Of a stretch of DNA of 64,000 nt, positions 43,191-53,289 are shown piece by piece. The stretch is from Odontocerum albicorne. Its lineage: Eukaryota > Arthropoda > Insecta > Trichoptera > Odontoceridae. The notes beneath the pieces were generated by a model that did not search any database, was not told the origin of the DNA, and was given only the letters and a program-made list of their open reading frames with translations. The stretch spans positions 41,186,766 through 41,250,765 of the forward strand of contig OX463848.1 in assembly GCA_949825065.1 (NCBI GenBank), read 5' to 3'. The first letter of the stretch is position 1. Each line of letters opens with the position of its first letter. The position numbers and the translations under genes are program-made.

Positions 43191-45476
43191 TTTTTTTTTT
43201 TTTTTTTTTTTATTATTACACATGACAAGAAATATACACAATTTGAGAAAAAACAACAGGTAATTTGATTTGGACATATAATTTTAATGGATCTGGGTTT
43301 GTTGCCTTTCATTTGTCGTATCCCCAGTAAACTAGGCTTTTGCCTGTATCTCACTGAGGATATTTAGCATGAAAAAATAAATCGATACTTCTTTCCGATT
43401 TTTGATAACACAAAAAGCCCCGTTGCACGCTCTCATCAACCTGACAAACAGTGACACTCAACTACAACTGGAAACACCCTGCGAAACTCAACTCCTCACA
43501 CATTATCGCTCCAGAAAGACCAAAAATATTCATCCCACAATATACTGCACACAATCATAAGAATAAAAATCAAAACAAATTCAAAACAAAAAAAAGAAAA
43601 ACACACAGAAACACAAATACAATAACAACCAAAATTAAAACAATAATAAGAGACCCACACTCACGAGCTCACATAAATCCTTTCCACTCGTCATTCATCC
43701 TGAAAGCCCAAGTACTCAAAATCCTGCCGCAATAACAACCACGCCCCGATCGACTGTCTAAATGGTTTTCCTACCTTTACTTTTATTGAAGTCGGCACGC
43801 CATTGTATGTAATGGGAGCCAAATAAGCATATTGCCTTTGGGCAAAAGAGGTTTTAACTCTAGGGATGGTGAACATTTCATTAGTTGCCATGCGTGTCAT
43901 GTGTGTCTGCTGAGTTTGCATCTTCCCCTCCTCTCGATGGTAGTGCCAGAGAATGGATTTGAGATGTAAATTGGCTATGTTCAGGACCTGATACTCTCTG
44001 AAAAGCTCCGCCGTGGGATACCGAGCAGGAAGTTTATTGATTATTTTCACAATCAATTTTTGGGAAACCTGTAATATGTGTTTCTGGGTTAAGGTGCATC
44101 CCCCCCAAACTGATATACCGTAAGAAAGTGCTGACTGACATAAGGCGAAGTATATACTTTTAAGAATATTTTCACTGAGCACATTTCGAATCATACGGAA
44201 TATGTATCCTAGTTTTCTGATTTTTGCGCTCAAAGTGTTAATATGGACCTCCCAACGAAGGAACTGGTCAACATAAACTCCAAGGTACTTTATACTATCA
44301 ACCCTTTCCAAGGAAACACAACTACAGTCAGACATGGGTGAACAAGTGTGTAGTGTTATGTATTTATTTGTAGGTGCTTGAGTTCTTGTAGATATGCTAA
44401 ATGTGATGTATTTAGTTTTTTGGGAATTTAGAGTCAATAAATTTGAGTCCATCCATTCTTTAACTACACGCAATTCTTCGTTAGCCTTTAAGAATACATC
44501 ATCCCATGTTCGGCCCTCGAATAGAAGAACCGTGTCGTCCGCAAAAGTAATAATCTTACCCCTGAGAGAAAGATTACACAACTGATTGACATATATCAGG
44601 AACAATATAGGCCCCAGAACACTACCTTGAGGTACTCCGAATCTTACAAAAAGAGGCTCACCAAATACACTATCACCCAATTTGACTCTCTGAGTTCTAT
44701 CAGACAAGTAAGAAGAGAACCAACTAGAAGAGCGCCCACATATGCCCACCTCCATCAATCTGGTAAGTAATATTCGGTGAGACACTGTATCAAAAGCCTT
44801 TGCAAGGTCCAAAAAAACTGCCAAACATGCCTTTTTATTATCCAAAGTGTTGGTAACGCTGTTTACTAGACTAAGCAAAGCAGTTTCAGTTCCCACATTC
44901 CTTTGGAAACCAAACTGATTAGGAGAGATAATGTTGTGCATATTGAAAAATTTCATCAGTCGGTCCTTCACTATTTTCTCAATAATTTTTGAAAGAATGC
45001 TCAGCAGAGATATGGGTCTATAATTTTTTAAGTCATCCATCGAGCCTCCCTTGTGTATTGGGACAATATGCGAACGTTTTAATGCAGTTGGGAAAGTTAC
45101 ACCTCTAAAACTCAAATTGATCACATGTTTCAGTGGTAGTGCTATAAATCTTTGAGTATGTTTTACCAGTGCAGATGTAATCTGATCAGGCCCCGGGGCG
45201 CTACTTGCCTTAAGTGTGTTAATAGTCGCTAGAACTTCTTTCTCCGACGTTGGCGTTAGATAAAATGTATATTCGGGTACTCTCAAAGAATGAAGAATAG
45301 CGTCATTCAATGACTGTTCGGTCGTTTTGTTCCTATTAAGTATGTTACGTGAGAGATTATTGCCTACATTGGCGAAATATTCGTTAATGCCACTACAAAG
45401 CTTTTGTGGTTCCTGTGTCAATGATAAAATGAATGTAAGATTATTTAACATATTAATGTATCGTAATTACAATGCC
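43191..45476 (-). mobile_element. Family-D non-LTR retrotransposon, 5'-truncated, RT ORF intact
   Basis: The element runs from a 22-24 nt T run at about 43189-43212 (its poly(A) tail on the minus strand), through a ~480-bp 3' UTR, to a long open RT frame. The endonuclease domain normally upstream is absent: the frame starts just before the RT domain. Truncated relatives lie at 6421-7021 and 10536-10700. The absence of stops over 586 codons indicates it is much younger than the other LINEs here. Confidence 0.85.
43691..45451 (-). CDS. Reverse transcriptase of the family-D LINE (586 codons, N-terminally truncated)
   Basis: RNA-dependent DNA polymerase of a CR1/jockey-superfamily LINE. Visible landmarks: SSAPGPDQITSALVK at residues 83-97; RPISLLSILSKIIEKIVKDR at 145-164; the motif-A aspartate in FLDLAKAFDTVSHR at 213-226; GVPQGSVLGPILFLIYVN at 272-289; the catalytic FADD box at 303-306 (Phe for the commoner Tyr); and KYLGVYVD after position 380. 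A thumb and C-terminal region follow. All catalytic aspartates are present. The endonuclease is missing and the ATG may be fortuitous, so activity of this copy is unlikely. Confidence 0.9.
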   Translation of the reverse strand: MLNNLTFILSLTQEPQKLCSGINEYFANVGNNLSRNILNRNKTTEQSLNDAILHSLRVPEYTFYLTPTSEKEVLATINTLKASSAPGPDQITSALVKHTQRFIALPLKHVINLSFRGVTFPTALKRSHIVPIHKGGSMDDLKNYRPISLLSILSKIIEKIVKDRLMKFFNMHNIISPNQFGFQRNVGTETALLSLVNSVTNTLDNKKACLAVFLDLAKAFDTVSHRILLTRLMEVGICGRSSSWFSSYLSDRTQRVKLGDSVFGEPLFVRFGVPQGSVLGPILFLIYVNQLCNLSLRGKIITFADDTVLLFEGRTWDDVFLKANEELRVVKEWMDSNLLTLNSQKTKYITFSISTRTQAPTNKYITLHTCSPMSDCSCVSLERVDSIKYLGVYVDQFLRWEVHINTLSAKIRKLGYIFRMIRNVLSENILKSIYFALCQSALSYGISVWGGCTLTQKHILQVSQKLIVKIINKLPARYPTAELFREYQVLNIANLHLKSILWHYHREEGKMQTQQTHMTRMATNEMFTIPRVKTSFAQRQYAYLAPITYNGVPTSIKVKVGKPFRQSIGAWLLLRQDFEYLGFQDE

Positions 45477-46111
45477 AAATAATAAAGTTTTAAAATAATA
45501 TTGGATGGAGTGATACTAAATTCTAGGAAACTTTAAGTTATAACAAAGTACATTTGAGGCTTTCGAAATTTTTTGAATTATACATTACATTAGACAAAAA
45601 TTGCGCTAATAGATTGCAGCACCTTTTCGACCGATCCCTAATTATAATTATTATCAATCATTACCAAAATTTAAAACAATCTCCTTTGCTTGGTCCGAAA
45701 GCGGTTTTCGCTTTCTTAATTTCGACATGGTAGTGTTTTTCTAATCATCGAGTATCTTAAAAACAATACAAACGTGCGCTCTGCGCGAACCAATCGTGTG
45801 GCATTATAAAACCAATACCACTACACAAGTTGTGTAATACAGAGAGTGTTACTCACACTATTGCAAAATTACTCTTCAGGCTAAACGATCTATACACACA
45901 ATTATGCACACAATAAACATGTACAGGTGTCTTTCATCCACAAGATGGCTGACAATCATGCTCAATCACGAGCGATAGCGTATCGATCGGAAATTTTTAT
46001 ATTGTGCATCGCCTCCTTCAAGTAAGCGCTAGGACTTAAGTATTCAAATTATTGTCTTCAATGAACTCACGATGAATCGTTGTGAGCTCATTTAAGTTCA
46101 TTTAATTGAGC

Positions 46112-46198
46112 GCTCAACGATTTTATTACATTAATTTATTTAGTATTTCATTGCACTAATGAAATACTAAATAAATGAATGTAATAAAATGGTTGAGC
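46112..46198. repeat. Near-perfect 41-bp hairpin
   Basis: Arms 46112-46152 and 46158-46198 begin GCTCAACGATTTTATTACAT and are complementary at 39 of 41 positions, separated by a 5-nt loop (GCACT). It could be a minute palindromic MITE, a recent inverted duplication, or a transcribed hairpin. No target duplication is clear. Confidence 0.93.
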
Positions 46199-46374
46199 AC
46201 GGCGAGCATATTGTCTATGCCAGTCTTATTCAACCAATCAGACATGAGTTGCATATACGAGTATGCCGATTTATGGTTCAGTGATCACAACATTTTTAGG
46301 TTACACAAACAGAAAAATAAACGTTTAAAACGCCAAAATAAATCATGCACATTATTTATTTTTATATTTTGTGT

Positions 46375-46430
46375 GCGTAATCTGGCGGGCTTATTGCTAT
46401 ACAGTAATTTCTTCAAACCGACCAATTTAT
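46375..46430 (-). mobile_element. Family-A or SINE-1 tail fragment
   Basis: AATCTGGCGGGCTTATTGC, then TTCTTCAAACCGACCA on plus is the shared tail, reversed and diverged. Confidence 0.5.
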
Positions 46431-46515
46431 GGATAAATTCGAGTGATAATTTTTAATTCACAATAATTTTTAAAATAATATTTAATTGCATTTAAGTAAA
46501 AAAAAAACAAACAAA

Positions 46516-46960
46516 TAACGATTATTTATCAATATCATAATGATAGAACTTGAGAAAACGATTATTTATCAATATCATAATGGTAGAACTTGTGAAAACG
46601 ATTATTTATCAATATCATAATGGTAGAACTTGTGAAAACGATTATTTATCAATATCATAATGATAGAACTTGAGAAAACGATTATTTATCAATAGCATAA
46701 TGGTAGAACTTGTGAAAACGATTATTTATCAATATCATAATGGTAGAACTTGTGAAAACGATTATTTATCAATATTATAATGATAGAACTTGAGAAAACG
46801 ATTATTTATCAATATCATAATGGTAGAACTTGTGAAAACGATTACTTATCAATATCATAATGGTAGAACTTGTGAAAACGATTATTTATCAATATCATAA
46901 TGGTAGAACTTGAGAAAACGATTATTAATCAATATCATAATGGTAAAAGTTGAGAAAACG
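46516..46960 (+). repeat. 40-bp minisatellite (11 units) with a trimer period
   Basis: The unit is AACGATTATTTATCAATATC plus ATAATGGTAGAACTTGTGAA. Unit types alternate GATAG...GAG, GGTAG...TGT, GGTAG...TGT for three full cycles (120 bp), so the trimer was amplified as a block. The last units are degenerate. Confidence 0.94.
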
Positions 46961-47054
46961 AATTTGATCAAGGGTAAGGAAGGGAAGCGAGAAAAAAATT
47001 GGATGCAAGGATACTATGAGCGATGTTATATTTTTTGCAATTATATTTTAAACT

Positions 47055-47395
47055 TGACTAACTCTTAATTTCTAGTCAGTAAAATAACGTATTTCTTTCC
47101 TTATTTTTCTTCTCCTTTCCTCTCCACCACCCCTTCCTTTCCTTTTGATTGATGATATCTCACTTTATATGAAAAATAATGTTCGGGTGATTGTCTGTCT
47201 TTGTGGGGTTCGTGGGCATATGCTCACGTATGCGCTTATGGATTTCGTGGGAATGGATAGTCATTTGAATGATTTATGCGACCATGTAACTTGCTTAATT
47301 TACTTTTATCTGGTTGGCTAGAAGAGATTGCCGCCTGGCAATAAACCCGCCAGATTGCATTTGCAATAAAAGTGTTAAATAAAATAAAATAAAGA
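47055..47395 (+). mobile_element. Family-A LINE tail
   Basis: CTTAATTTCTAGTCAGTAAA, GATTGATGATATCTCACTTT, GTCATTTGAATGATTTATGC, CCTGGCAATAAACCCGCCAG and the end TAAAATAAAATAAAG. It is a short 5'-truncated copy with only noncoding sequence. Confidence 0.8.
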
Positions 47396-47744
47396 AAAAT
47401 TAAGTTGGTGCACATCTGATACATCTTGGAAGCTTGACTCGCATCGAGTGAACCGCAAAGAAAGATATGTGGTGTGATGTATTGGTATGTAAAAAAGACT
47501 TTCGTCACGTGTTCTAAAAGAAACTGGAATTTTACGCGAATACATGTTGATTAAAAATTGGGAATATCAAACACGAAAAAAAATAAAAGATTTAATTAGA
47601 GAATAAACAAATTGAATGAAACTATTCAAAACATAAATTTTTAATATTACCAATGTGTTGGATGGAGAATGCAACGAAAGGAAAAATTAAATGGGGAACA
47701 GGGAAAAACACGCTATGTTATTAAATAGTGATGATTAAGTTGCT
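47396..47744. other. Unassigned DNA
   Basis: No feature was recognised. Confidence 0.35.
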
Positions 47745-48270
47745 TCTTAAATCAAGCCAATGAAGGCGCAAATCTGACGCAATTGGTAGCTGGTTCTAAG
47801 GGACAATTAAAACATAAAACAGTGTCTGGTCCTGTGGACTGGTCTGATCCTAACTGTAAGGGATTTAAATGTAGCTTTAGGAAGGGATTAAAGACAACCC
47901 GTTTTTGGTTGGTCTCGTTAAAATGTATGATGATATATGAACATATACTCGTACATACACATACATGCACTACACCTAAAGCTGAATGTGTAACTATCAC
48001 ATATCAGAAAATCTACAAAGGTTTCTTTGTAGTTCGTCTTTTCTTGGTAAGTGTTATTACCAAATGTGTTTTTTTAACATAAACAAATACAGGGAGTTAC
48101 CTAATCTAATAGCTGCAGCCACTACCTTCATATCCAGATACTCAATTTATATATATTTATTTTGTAATATTTTTAATCTGGCAATAATAGCAGGTTCGAA
48201 TCCCGAGTAAGAGCGCCCATGGAGAGAGCCTGCTCTCGAAACGGCGCTATATAAATCCTTTGATATTACC
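47745..48270 (+). mobile_element. Repeat M, copy 1 (ends in a tRNA-like/SINE-type segment)
   Basis: It aligns with 53290-54140: AAAGACAACCCGTTTTTGG, TTTCTTTGTAGTTCGTCTTT, CTTGGTAAGT and CACTACCTTC. The 3' part, GCAGGTTCGAATCCCGAG, AGAGCGCC, then AAACGGCGCTATATAAATCC, has a perfect B-box-like GGTTCGAATCC and a GGCGCTATATAAAT end reminiscent of some SINE tails. No coding capacity was found. Confidence 0.6.
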
Positions 48271-48417
48271 TGAACCATAATATCCACCACAGAATAATGT
48301 ATAACGATACACAAAACATACTAAGAATGTGTGTTAAACATACTTCTGATACTTTTTTATGTGAGCAAAATAAAATAAATTAACATGACATGTTTTTTAA
48401 AACGTCAAAATTTCAAT

Positions 48418-48575
48418 AGATATGAGGCAAATCTCCTGGCTCCGCAATATACCATACGTGATTGAACTGGTATAAGGAGCGTTGGGGATCTTTTTCGGGC
48501 TGCCGGGGACAAATATGCCTAGTCTCAGGTGATATTAACGTTGGGGGGATCTGACATGACACTAGGAAGAAGAAG
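48418..48575 (+). mobile_element. Family-B LINE, extreme 3' end
   Basis: GGCAAATCTCCTGGCTCCGC, TACGTGATTGAACTGG, GGGGATCTTTTTCGGGCTGC and ATTAACGTTGGGGGGATCTG, ending AGGAAGAAGAAGATG. A 4-6 bp insertion (CATA) interrupts one motif. Noncoding. Confidence 0.75.
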
Positions 48576-48584
48576 ATGAATACA

Positions 48585-48940
48585 TTGTTCATTTAATGAC
48601 AGAATAAGGAATGAGGATAATAAAGAAATAATGCGAATTGAAAGAAGATGCAATGTTTAAGATGAAGAAAGGAATATGGAGATGGTTGGGATAGAAATTA
48701 TGAACGATGAAAGGTAAACAAAAATAATATACAGTACTTAATAATACATAGGGAAAATATCTAGAAAAAAGTGGCCCATCTAAACAAATCAAATTCTGAA
48801 AAAAGGAAGAGTGAAAAGCTTTTATAATAGAAGAGTATACATTGCGAGGTGTGTGGATGTATCAGAAGCAAAATGTGTGCCAGGATATAATTAATATGAG
48901 ATCTGTTCTCTCTGCCTGCCCCAATAAGAATATGGAATGA
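48585..48940 (+). mobile_element. Family-E LINE fragment
   Basis: TTAATGACAGAATAAGGAAT (family 'DRIRNE') starts it, and GATCTGTTCTCTCTGCCTGC plus CCCAATAAGAATATGG is the 3' hallmark. Broken throughout. Confidence 0.5.
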
Positions 48941-48999
48941 TGACTGTATTCAGAGGATAATACATCTGAAAATGAAACTAATCCAATTCTTATCAGGAA

Positions 49000-49580
49000 T
49001 ACTTATTATCATTATCACCATGTCTTTATGAGCTAGGTAGAAAGAACATCATCACTATTATCATTATCACCATGTCTTTATAAGCTAGGTAGAAAGAACA
49101 TCAGCACTATTATCATTATCACCATGTCTTTATGAGCTAGGTAGAAAGAACATCATCACTATTATCATTATCACCATGTCTTTATAAGCTAGGTAGAAAG
49201 AACATCATCACTATTATCATTATCACCATGTCTTTATGAGCTAGGTAGAAAGAACATCATCACTATTATCATTATCACCATGTCTTTATGAGCTAGGTAA
49301 AAAGAACATCATCACTATTATCATTATCACCATGTCTTTATAAGCTAGGTAGAAAGAACATCATCACTATTATCATTATCACCATGTCTTTATAAGCTAG
49401 GTAGAAAGAACATCAGCACTATTATCATTATCACCATGTCTTTATGAGCTAGGTAGAAAGAACATCATCACTATTATCATTATCACCATGTCTTTATGAG
49501 CTAGGTAAAAAGAACATCATCACTATTATCATTATCACCATGTCTTTATGAGCTAGGTAGAAAGAACATCATCACTATCT
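49000..49580 (+). repeat. 52-bp minisatellite (about 11 units)
   Basis: The unit is ATCATTATCACCATGTCTTT plus ATGAGCTAGGTAGAAAGAAC and ATCATCACTATT. Marker variants (CATCAGCACT, GGTAAAAAG, TATAAGC) recur at multiples of 52 bp (312 and 208 bp). Confidence 0.95.
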
Positions 49581-49584
49581 CTGT

Positions 49585-50010
49585 CATTCCGTATTACTAA
49601 GGATTGTGATCGTGATGTTGATGTTACAGGTTAGGACGATACTTTGATCATTTGCATGGCAGTGTAATGCATTCTGTTTCTACCACTTCTTGTGGCACAT
49701 TTCCTATGGTCATCAAATTCTGTTCATCACTTCTAGAAACGTGTCCAAGAGAGAGAACAGATCCCTACTAATCTTGCATAAATATTTTGTTACCTACATG
49801 CATCTCGTACATAATCTCATAGTATCACATTTCCTATAATCATCAATTTCTCCAGGTTAGATAACTCACTTCTGGAACTAACCTTGCATTAATAATTTCC
49901 TTTTGCTACCTTAATACATCTCGTACATAATCTCATAGTAAAATCTTACGCAGTCTTCTTTTCCTCTTTCGTTTGATTTACTTGGTCATGCCACGTTTTT
50001 ACAGGTCATC
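49585..50010 (-). mobile_element. Possible LINE 3' UTR relic with a tandem duplication
   Basis: TCTGTCATTCCGTATTACTA and GATTGTGATCGTGATG resemble the 3' end of an insect LINE. Within it CACATTTCCTATGGTCATCA...CATCTCGTACATAATCTCAT is repeated once (about 49695-49838 and 49838-49962). Assignment is weak. Confidence 0.3.
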
Positions 50011-50786
50011 CCAAACTATGTGATGATCAATCACTTTCATTTAAACGATAATTATTAGTAAATATTTATGTTACAAAAGTTTCCGTTTTTTCGTTGCCAT
50101 TTTTGTTAACTCGCTGCATCCTAAACCTTATGATTTGAACTCTAAAGAGGAAATGCCTTCTAAACCTGGTTCCCATCCACTAATAGAGTTAGTGGCGAAG
50201 TAATAACGACCTTCCAAAACCACCCCAAGGACCTACGAGGTCTTCGTATGGGGCGCGATTAAATATGAACGAGCTCAGAGTTCTAAAAGATCGGAGCTTT
50301 ATGGGTAAAGGCTTTGTTTAAATGTATTCATGTTTGCTCTTTGCATCGACAGGTATTTCTAAAGAAGTCTGCCAACTCTATATTTTGTAAGGATTTATTT
50401 ATTCTTCGATTTTAACTGTAGGGATGACGAAATATTTTCTTATTTTTTTGTATTTTAGGATTTTTTTTATAATATTCGTGTAAATATTAATTATTTTTGT
50501 GACAAGTTGAATTTACGAGTATATTTATGCACACTATAAAATCTAATTACAGTTTTACACTTGTAACCTTTTTAAATGGTCGATAAAAGAACGTCGATGT
50601 AATAAATTTATCTTACTGTTTTCTGTAAATAATTTTCTTTCATAAGAATACTAAACAATTATTTTTTTTTAGTTTTCTACTTATTACACTGAATCTCACT
50701 ACCACGTGTTATACCACCTATCACGAGGATCTCTTCAGGCGGCATAAGAGTGCTAGACTGAGCTTTGGCTAAAAATGTTCTTAGTC
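50011..50786. other. Unassigned DNA
   Basis: No gene or element was recognised. Confidence 0.35.
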
Positions 50787-50794
50787 ATCTAACG

Positions 50795-51133
50795 CAGTTC
50801 TCTGCAACCTTTTCTCACCTACGACACACCAAAATTCTTCCTAGAATTTCGCGGCACACCAAAAGCTAAAATATATAGGTATTAAATTAGGCATGAGTCT
50901 TCAGCGACGCGCATAAGGGTCATTTTTCTTTGTCTATGACTAATTTGGTGCGGCCATGGTGTGTACAAAGCACACTACGCAGTTTTCAACAGTTGGCACC
51001 AGTTATTGTGTATTAAATACATAATGAAAAATTGTAAAATGTCAAATACTCGTACATCGAATTTGACCGCGGCACACCTGTATCCGGCTCACGGCACACC
51101 AGTGTGCCACGGCACACCGGTTGCGGAGCACTG
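50795..51133. mobile_element. hAT-type MITE (339 bp) with exact 8-bp target duplication
   Basis: Ends CAGTTCTCTGCAACC and, reversed, CAGTGCTCCGCAACC form 15-bp imperfect inverted repeats starting with the hAT-typical CAG. ATCTAACG is duplicated exactly on both sides (50787-50794 and 51134-51141). The subterminal GGCACACC motifs repeat several times on the right. No coding capacity; it would need a transposase in trans. Confidence 0.92.
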
Positions 51134-51141
51134 ATCTAACG

Positions 51142-51590
51142 TAAGGTTACTCAAATGGTAGTTCGCGGATCGATGCCGGAACACGGACAAGCGGTGTCCG
51201 GTCCGTGGGCCTCTGGTAGCCGTATAAGTCGTAGGTTATAACCCTAGTAAGGTCTTAGTATTGACATACTGTATTTCTGAAGAGAGCTTCGGGATAGGTG
51301 ATAGAAACACTTGTAGCGGAGATTAATTTTGCTAGTAGAAATATAAATAAATTTATTATCAATATTTTCATTTGGAGTTCCACAAAGTTAAAGGCGAAAT
51401 CTTTGGTAGATGACTTTCAATAATTAATCTTGCTCCGATTATTCTTTCAATAATTTATTTTACTGTCACTACAATAAATTAAATTGCAATAATCGCGTCT
51501 GGATTATTGTAATTCTGTTGATTCTCGTCTGCCTGATTCGCAAATGTCTAGACTACAGGCTGTTTCCAATTCAGCAGCTAGGCTGAGATC
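51142..51590. other. Unassigned DNA
   Basis: A short dyad (CGGACAAGCGGTGTCCG) lies at about 51185. Nothing else was recognised. Confidence 0.4.
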
Positions 51591-51593
51591 CTT

Positions 51594-52645
51594 CCGTGGT
51601 TGCAGTCCTAAGACTGGTTTGCAGCAATTTGAACTCTTCTCCTCCATTCCCCCCTGTCCTGTGCGGCTCTTTTTAAGTCTGTATATGTTGAGCAGCGCAC
51701 GTCCACCAACAGGTCCTCCAGGTACTCTCGGCGTGGGCGACCCCTAGAGTTTGTCCCCTCGGTCATACCCTCCATTATGGCATGCAAGAGGCTCTCTTGT
51801 ATTATATGACCGATCCATCTTGCACGCCTTTCGGACAGGATCCTGAGCAGGTGCCTTCCTCCTTCGATTCGTTGGAGAACCTCTTCATTTGTGATGCGGT
51901 CTCTCCAGGAAATTCCTAATAGTCTTCTATAGGACCACATCTCAAAAGCCTCTAGTCTTCGTCTATCTCTTTCGGATAGGCACCATGTCTCGCAGCCGTA
52001 CATCAAGATACTCCATACATAGGTCTTGATGCGGAGTATTCTCAGTTTAAGGTCTATATTATTTGATTCTATTATTTTCGACCTTTTATTAAATGCAAGT
52101 CTAGCCTGATGTATACGGCTGTCGACCTCGCTCTTGGACCGACCGTCCCATGTTATTTTGCTCCCGAGGTAGACAAACTCCTTGGTGTTCTTTAGTGGTT
52201 TACCCGACATCACTATTCTCATCTGGTGCTGCGCTCGGCCTACAGTCAGCAGCTTTGTTTTGTCTTTATTTATCTTCATACTGTAGTTATTTTGAAGAAT
52301 GCTTTCCATAGTTGTTAAGGCCTCTTGTAGTTCCTCTTCATTTTCAGCAACCATAGCAATATCGTCAGCGAACCTTATCATGTCCACCTTTTGCCCGTGT
52401 ATCTTTACACCTTCTCTGTGACTCATTCTCTCTCTCAAGTCGTCAATCGCGCTCTGTATATAGGCGTTAAAAAGAACAGGTGACAGAGAGCATCCCTGCC
52501 TTACCCCTTGTCTTATATTGGCTTCCTTTAGCTTATATGTCGCTAACAAATTGATTTGAAACTTTTTATTTTTATTGTTAACTTCTGTTTTAACTTTGTG
52601 GAACTCCATACCAAAGTATTTGATAATAAATGACCTTGTTATTCC
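51594..52645 (-). mobile_element. Family-C non-LTR retrotransposon, 3' half with long open frame
   Basis: A 333-codon frame (stop at 51608, start at 52609) covers the RT palm to the end. RQGVRQGCSLSPVLFNAYIQ is at residues 33-52, the catalytic FADD box at 80-83 (IRFADDIAMVAEN), FVYLGSKITWDGRSKSEVD follows, then the C-terminal ETWCLSERDRRRLEAFEMW and RGRPRREYLEDLLVDVRCS. The endonuclease and RT motifs before QGVRQG are missing, and a frameshift lies just upstream (about 52615). The 3' end GACTGCAACCACGGA has no poly(A). It makes no active enzyme but is well preserved. Confidence 0.87.
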
Positions 52646-52663
52646 AATAACCTGCTACATATG

Positions 52664-52930
52664 TTATAATTGGAGTTGGAGTCAAACATTAAAAAATTCT
52701 GTCGAAGTTGGAGTTCGATTTTTTTTCGCGTACACCACAATCCTAGACAAAACTTTACACTAAAACCTGTATAATTGGAGTTGGAGTCAAACATTAAAAA
52801 AAACTGTCGAAGTTGGAGTTCGAAATTGTTTTGCCGACTCCACAATCCTAGATAAAATGTTACACTAAAACCTGTATAATTGGAGCTGGAGTCAAACATT
52901 TTAAAAATCTGTCGAAGTTGGACTTCGAAA
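52664..52930 (+). repeat. 105-bp tandem repeat (about 2.6 units)
   Basis: TATAATTGGAG[T/C]TGGAGTC recurs at 52665, 52770 and 52875, followed each time by CTGTCGAAGTTGGA and, in the first two, CACAATCCTAGA. The period is divisible by three, which explains an 86-codon frame on the minus strand. Confidence 0.92.
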
Positions 52931-53289
52931 TTGTTTTGACGTTGATAAGTCTGCTCTCTAAACGGTATTATTATATATAAATTATCCTTTTATTATCATA
53001 TTTTTATGACTTTCTTGCTAGCGACATTATTATGCCTCGATCTCCCTTTTTTCTGTTGAGCTAGTAAGGAAGCGGTCTGGAGATGGTCGTAATGACCGAG
53101 AAACAGCGGTTTATCAAAGTATCGAAAAAAGGTGAAAAAAATATGATTGCTGCTACGAAAAACCTAGATACTGAACAATCAATAAACTAACAAATTGGTT
53201 TTGTTTATTGATTGACTGGCGTAAATGTTTATTTTTCTTTATACGAGTATTATGAATCAGCTATGACAGATCATCTATTATAACTGGTG
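52931..53289. other. Unassigned DNA
   Basis: No feature was recognised. Confidence 0.35.

Larger units (their letters stand above)
42829..45919 (-). mobile_element. Inverted-repeat DNA element hosting a family-D retrotransposon
   Basis: GTATAGATCGTTCAGTTTGA...TTTTGCAATAGTGTGAGTAA (42848-42892) is the inverse of 45849-45891, with mismatches and small gaps. A direct repeat, TGCACACAATAAACA, lies outside each arm (42829-42843 and 45905-45919), possibly a target duplication although long for one. Inside the right arm the minus strand has MSKLRKRKPLSDQAKEI (45678-45728), a plausible transposase start that stops after 24 codons. The rest is retrotransposon or AT-rich filler. Confidence 0.55.

Noticed and set aside
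48195..48212. A tRNA gene at the GGTTCGAATCCCGAG motif
   Set aside because: The B box is good but no cloverleaf can be folded around it; the segment belongs to repeat M.
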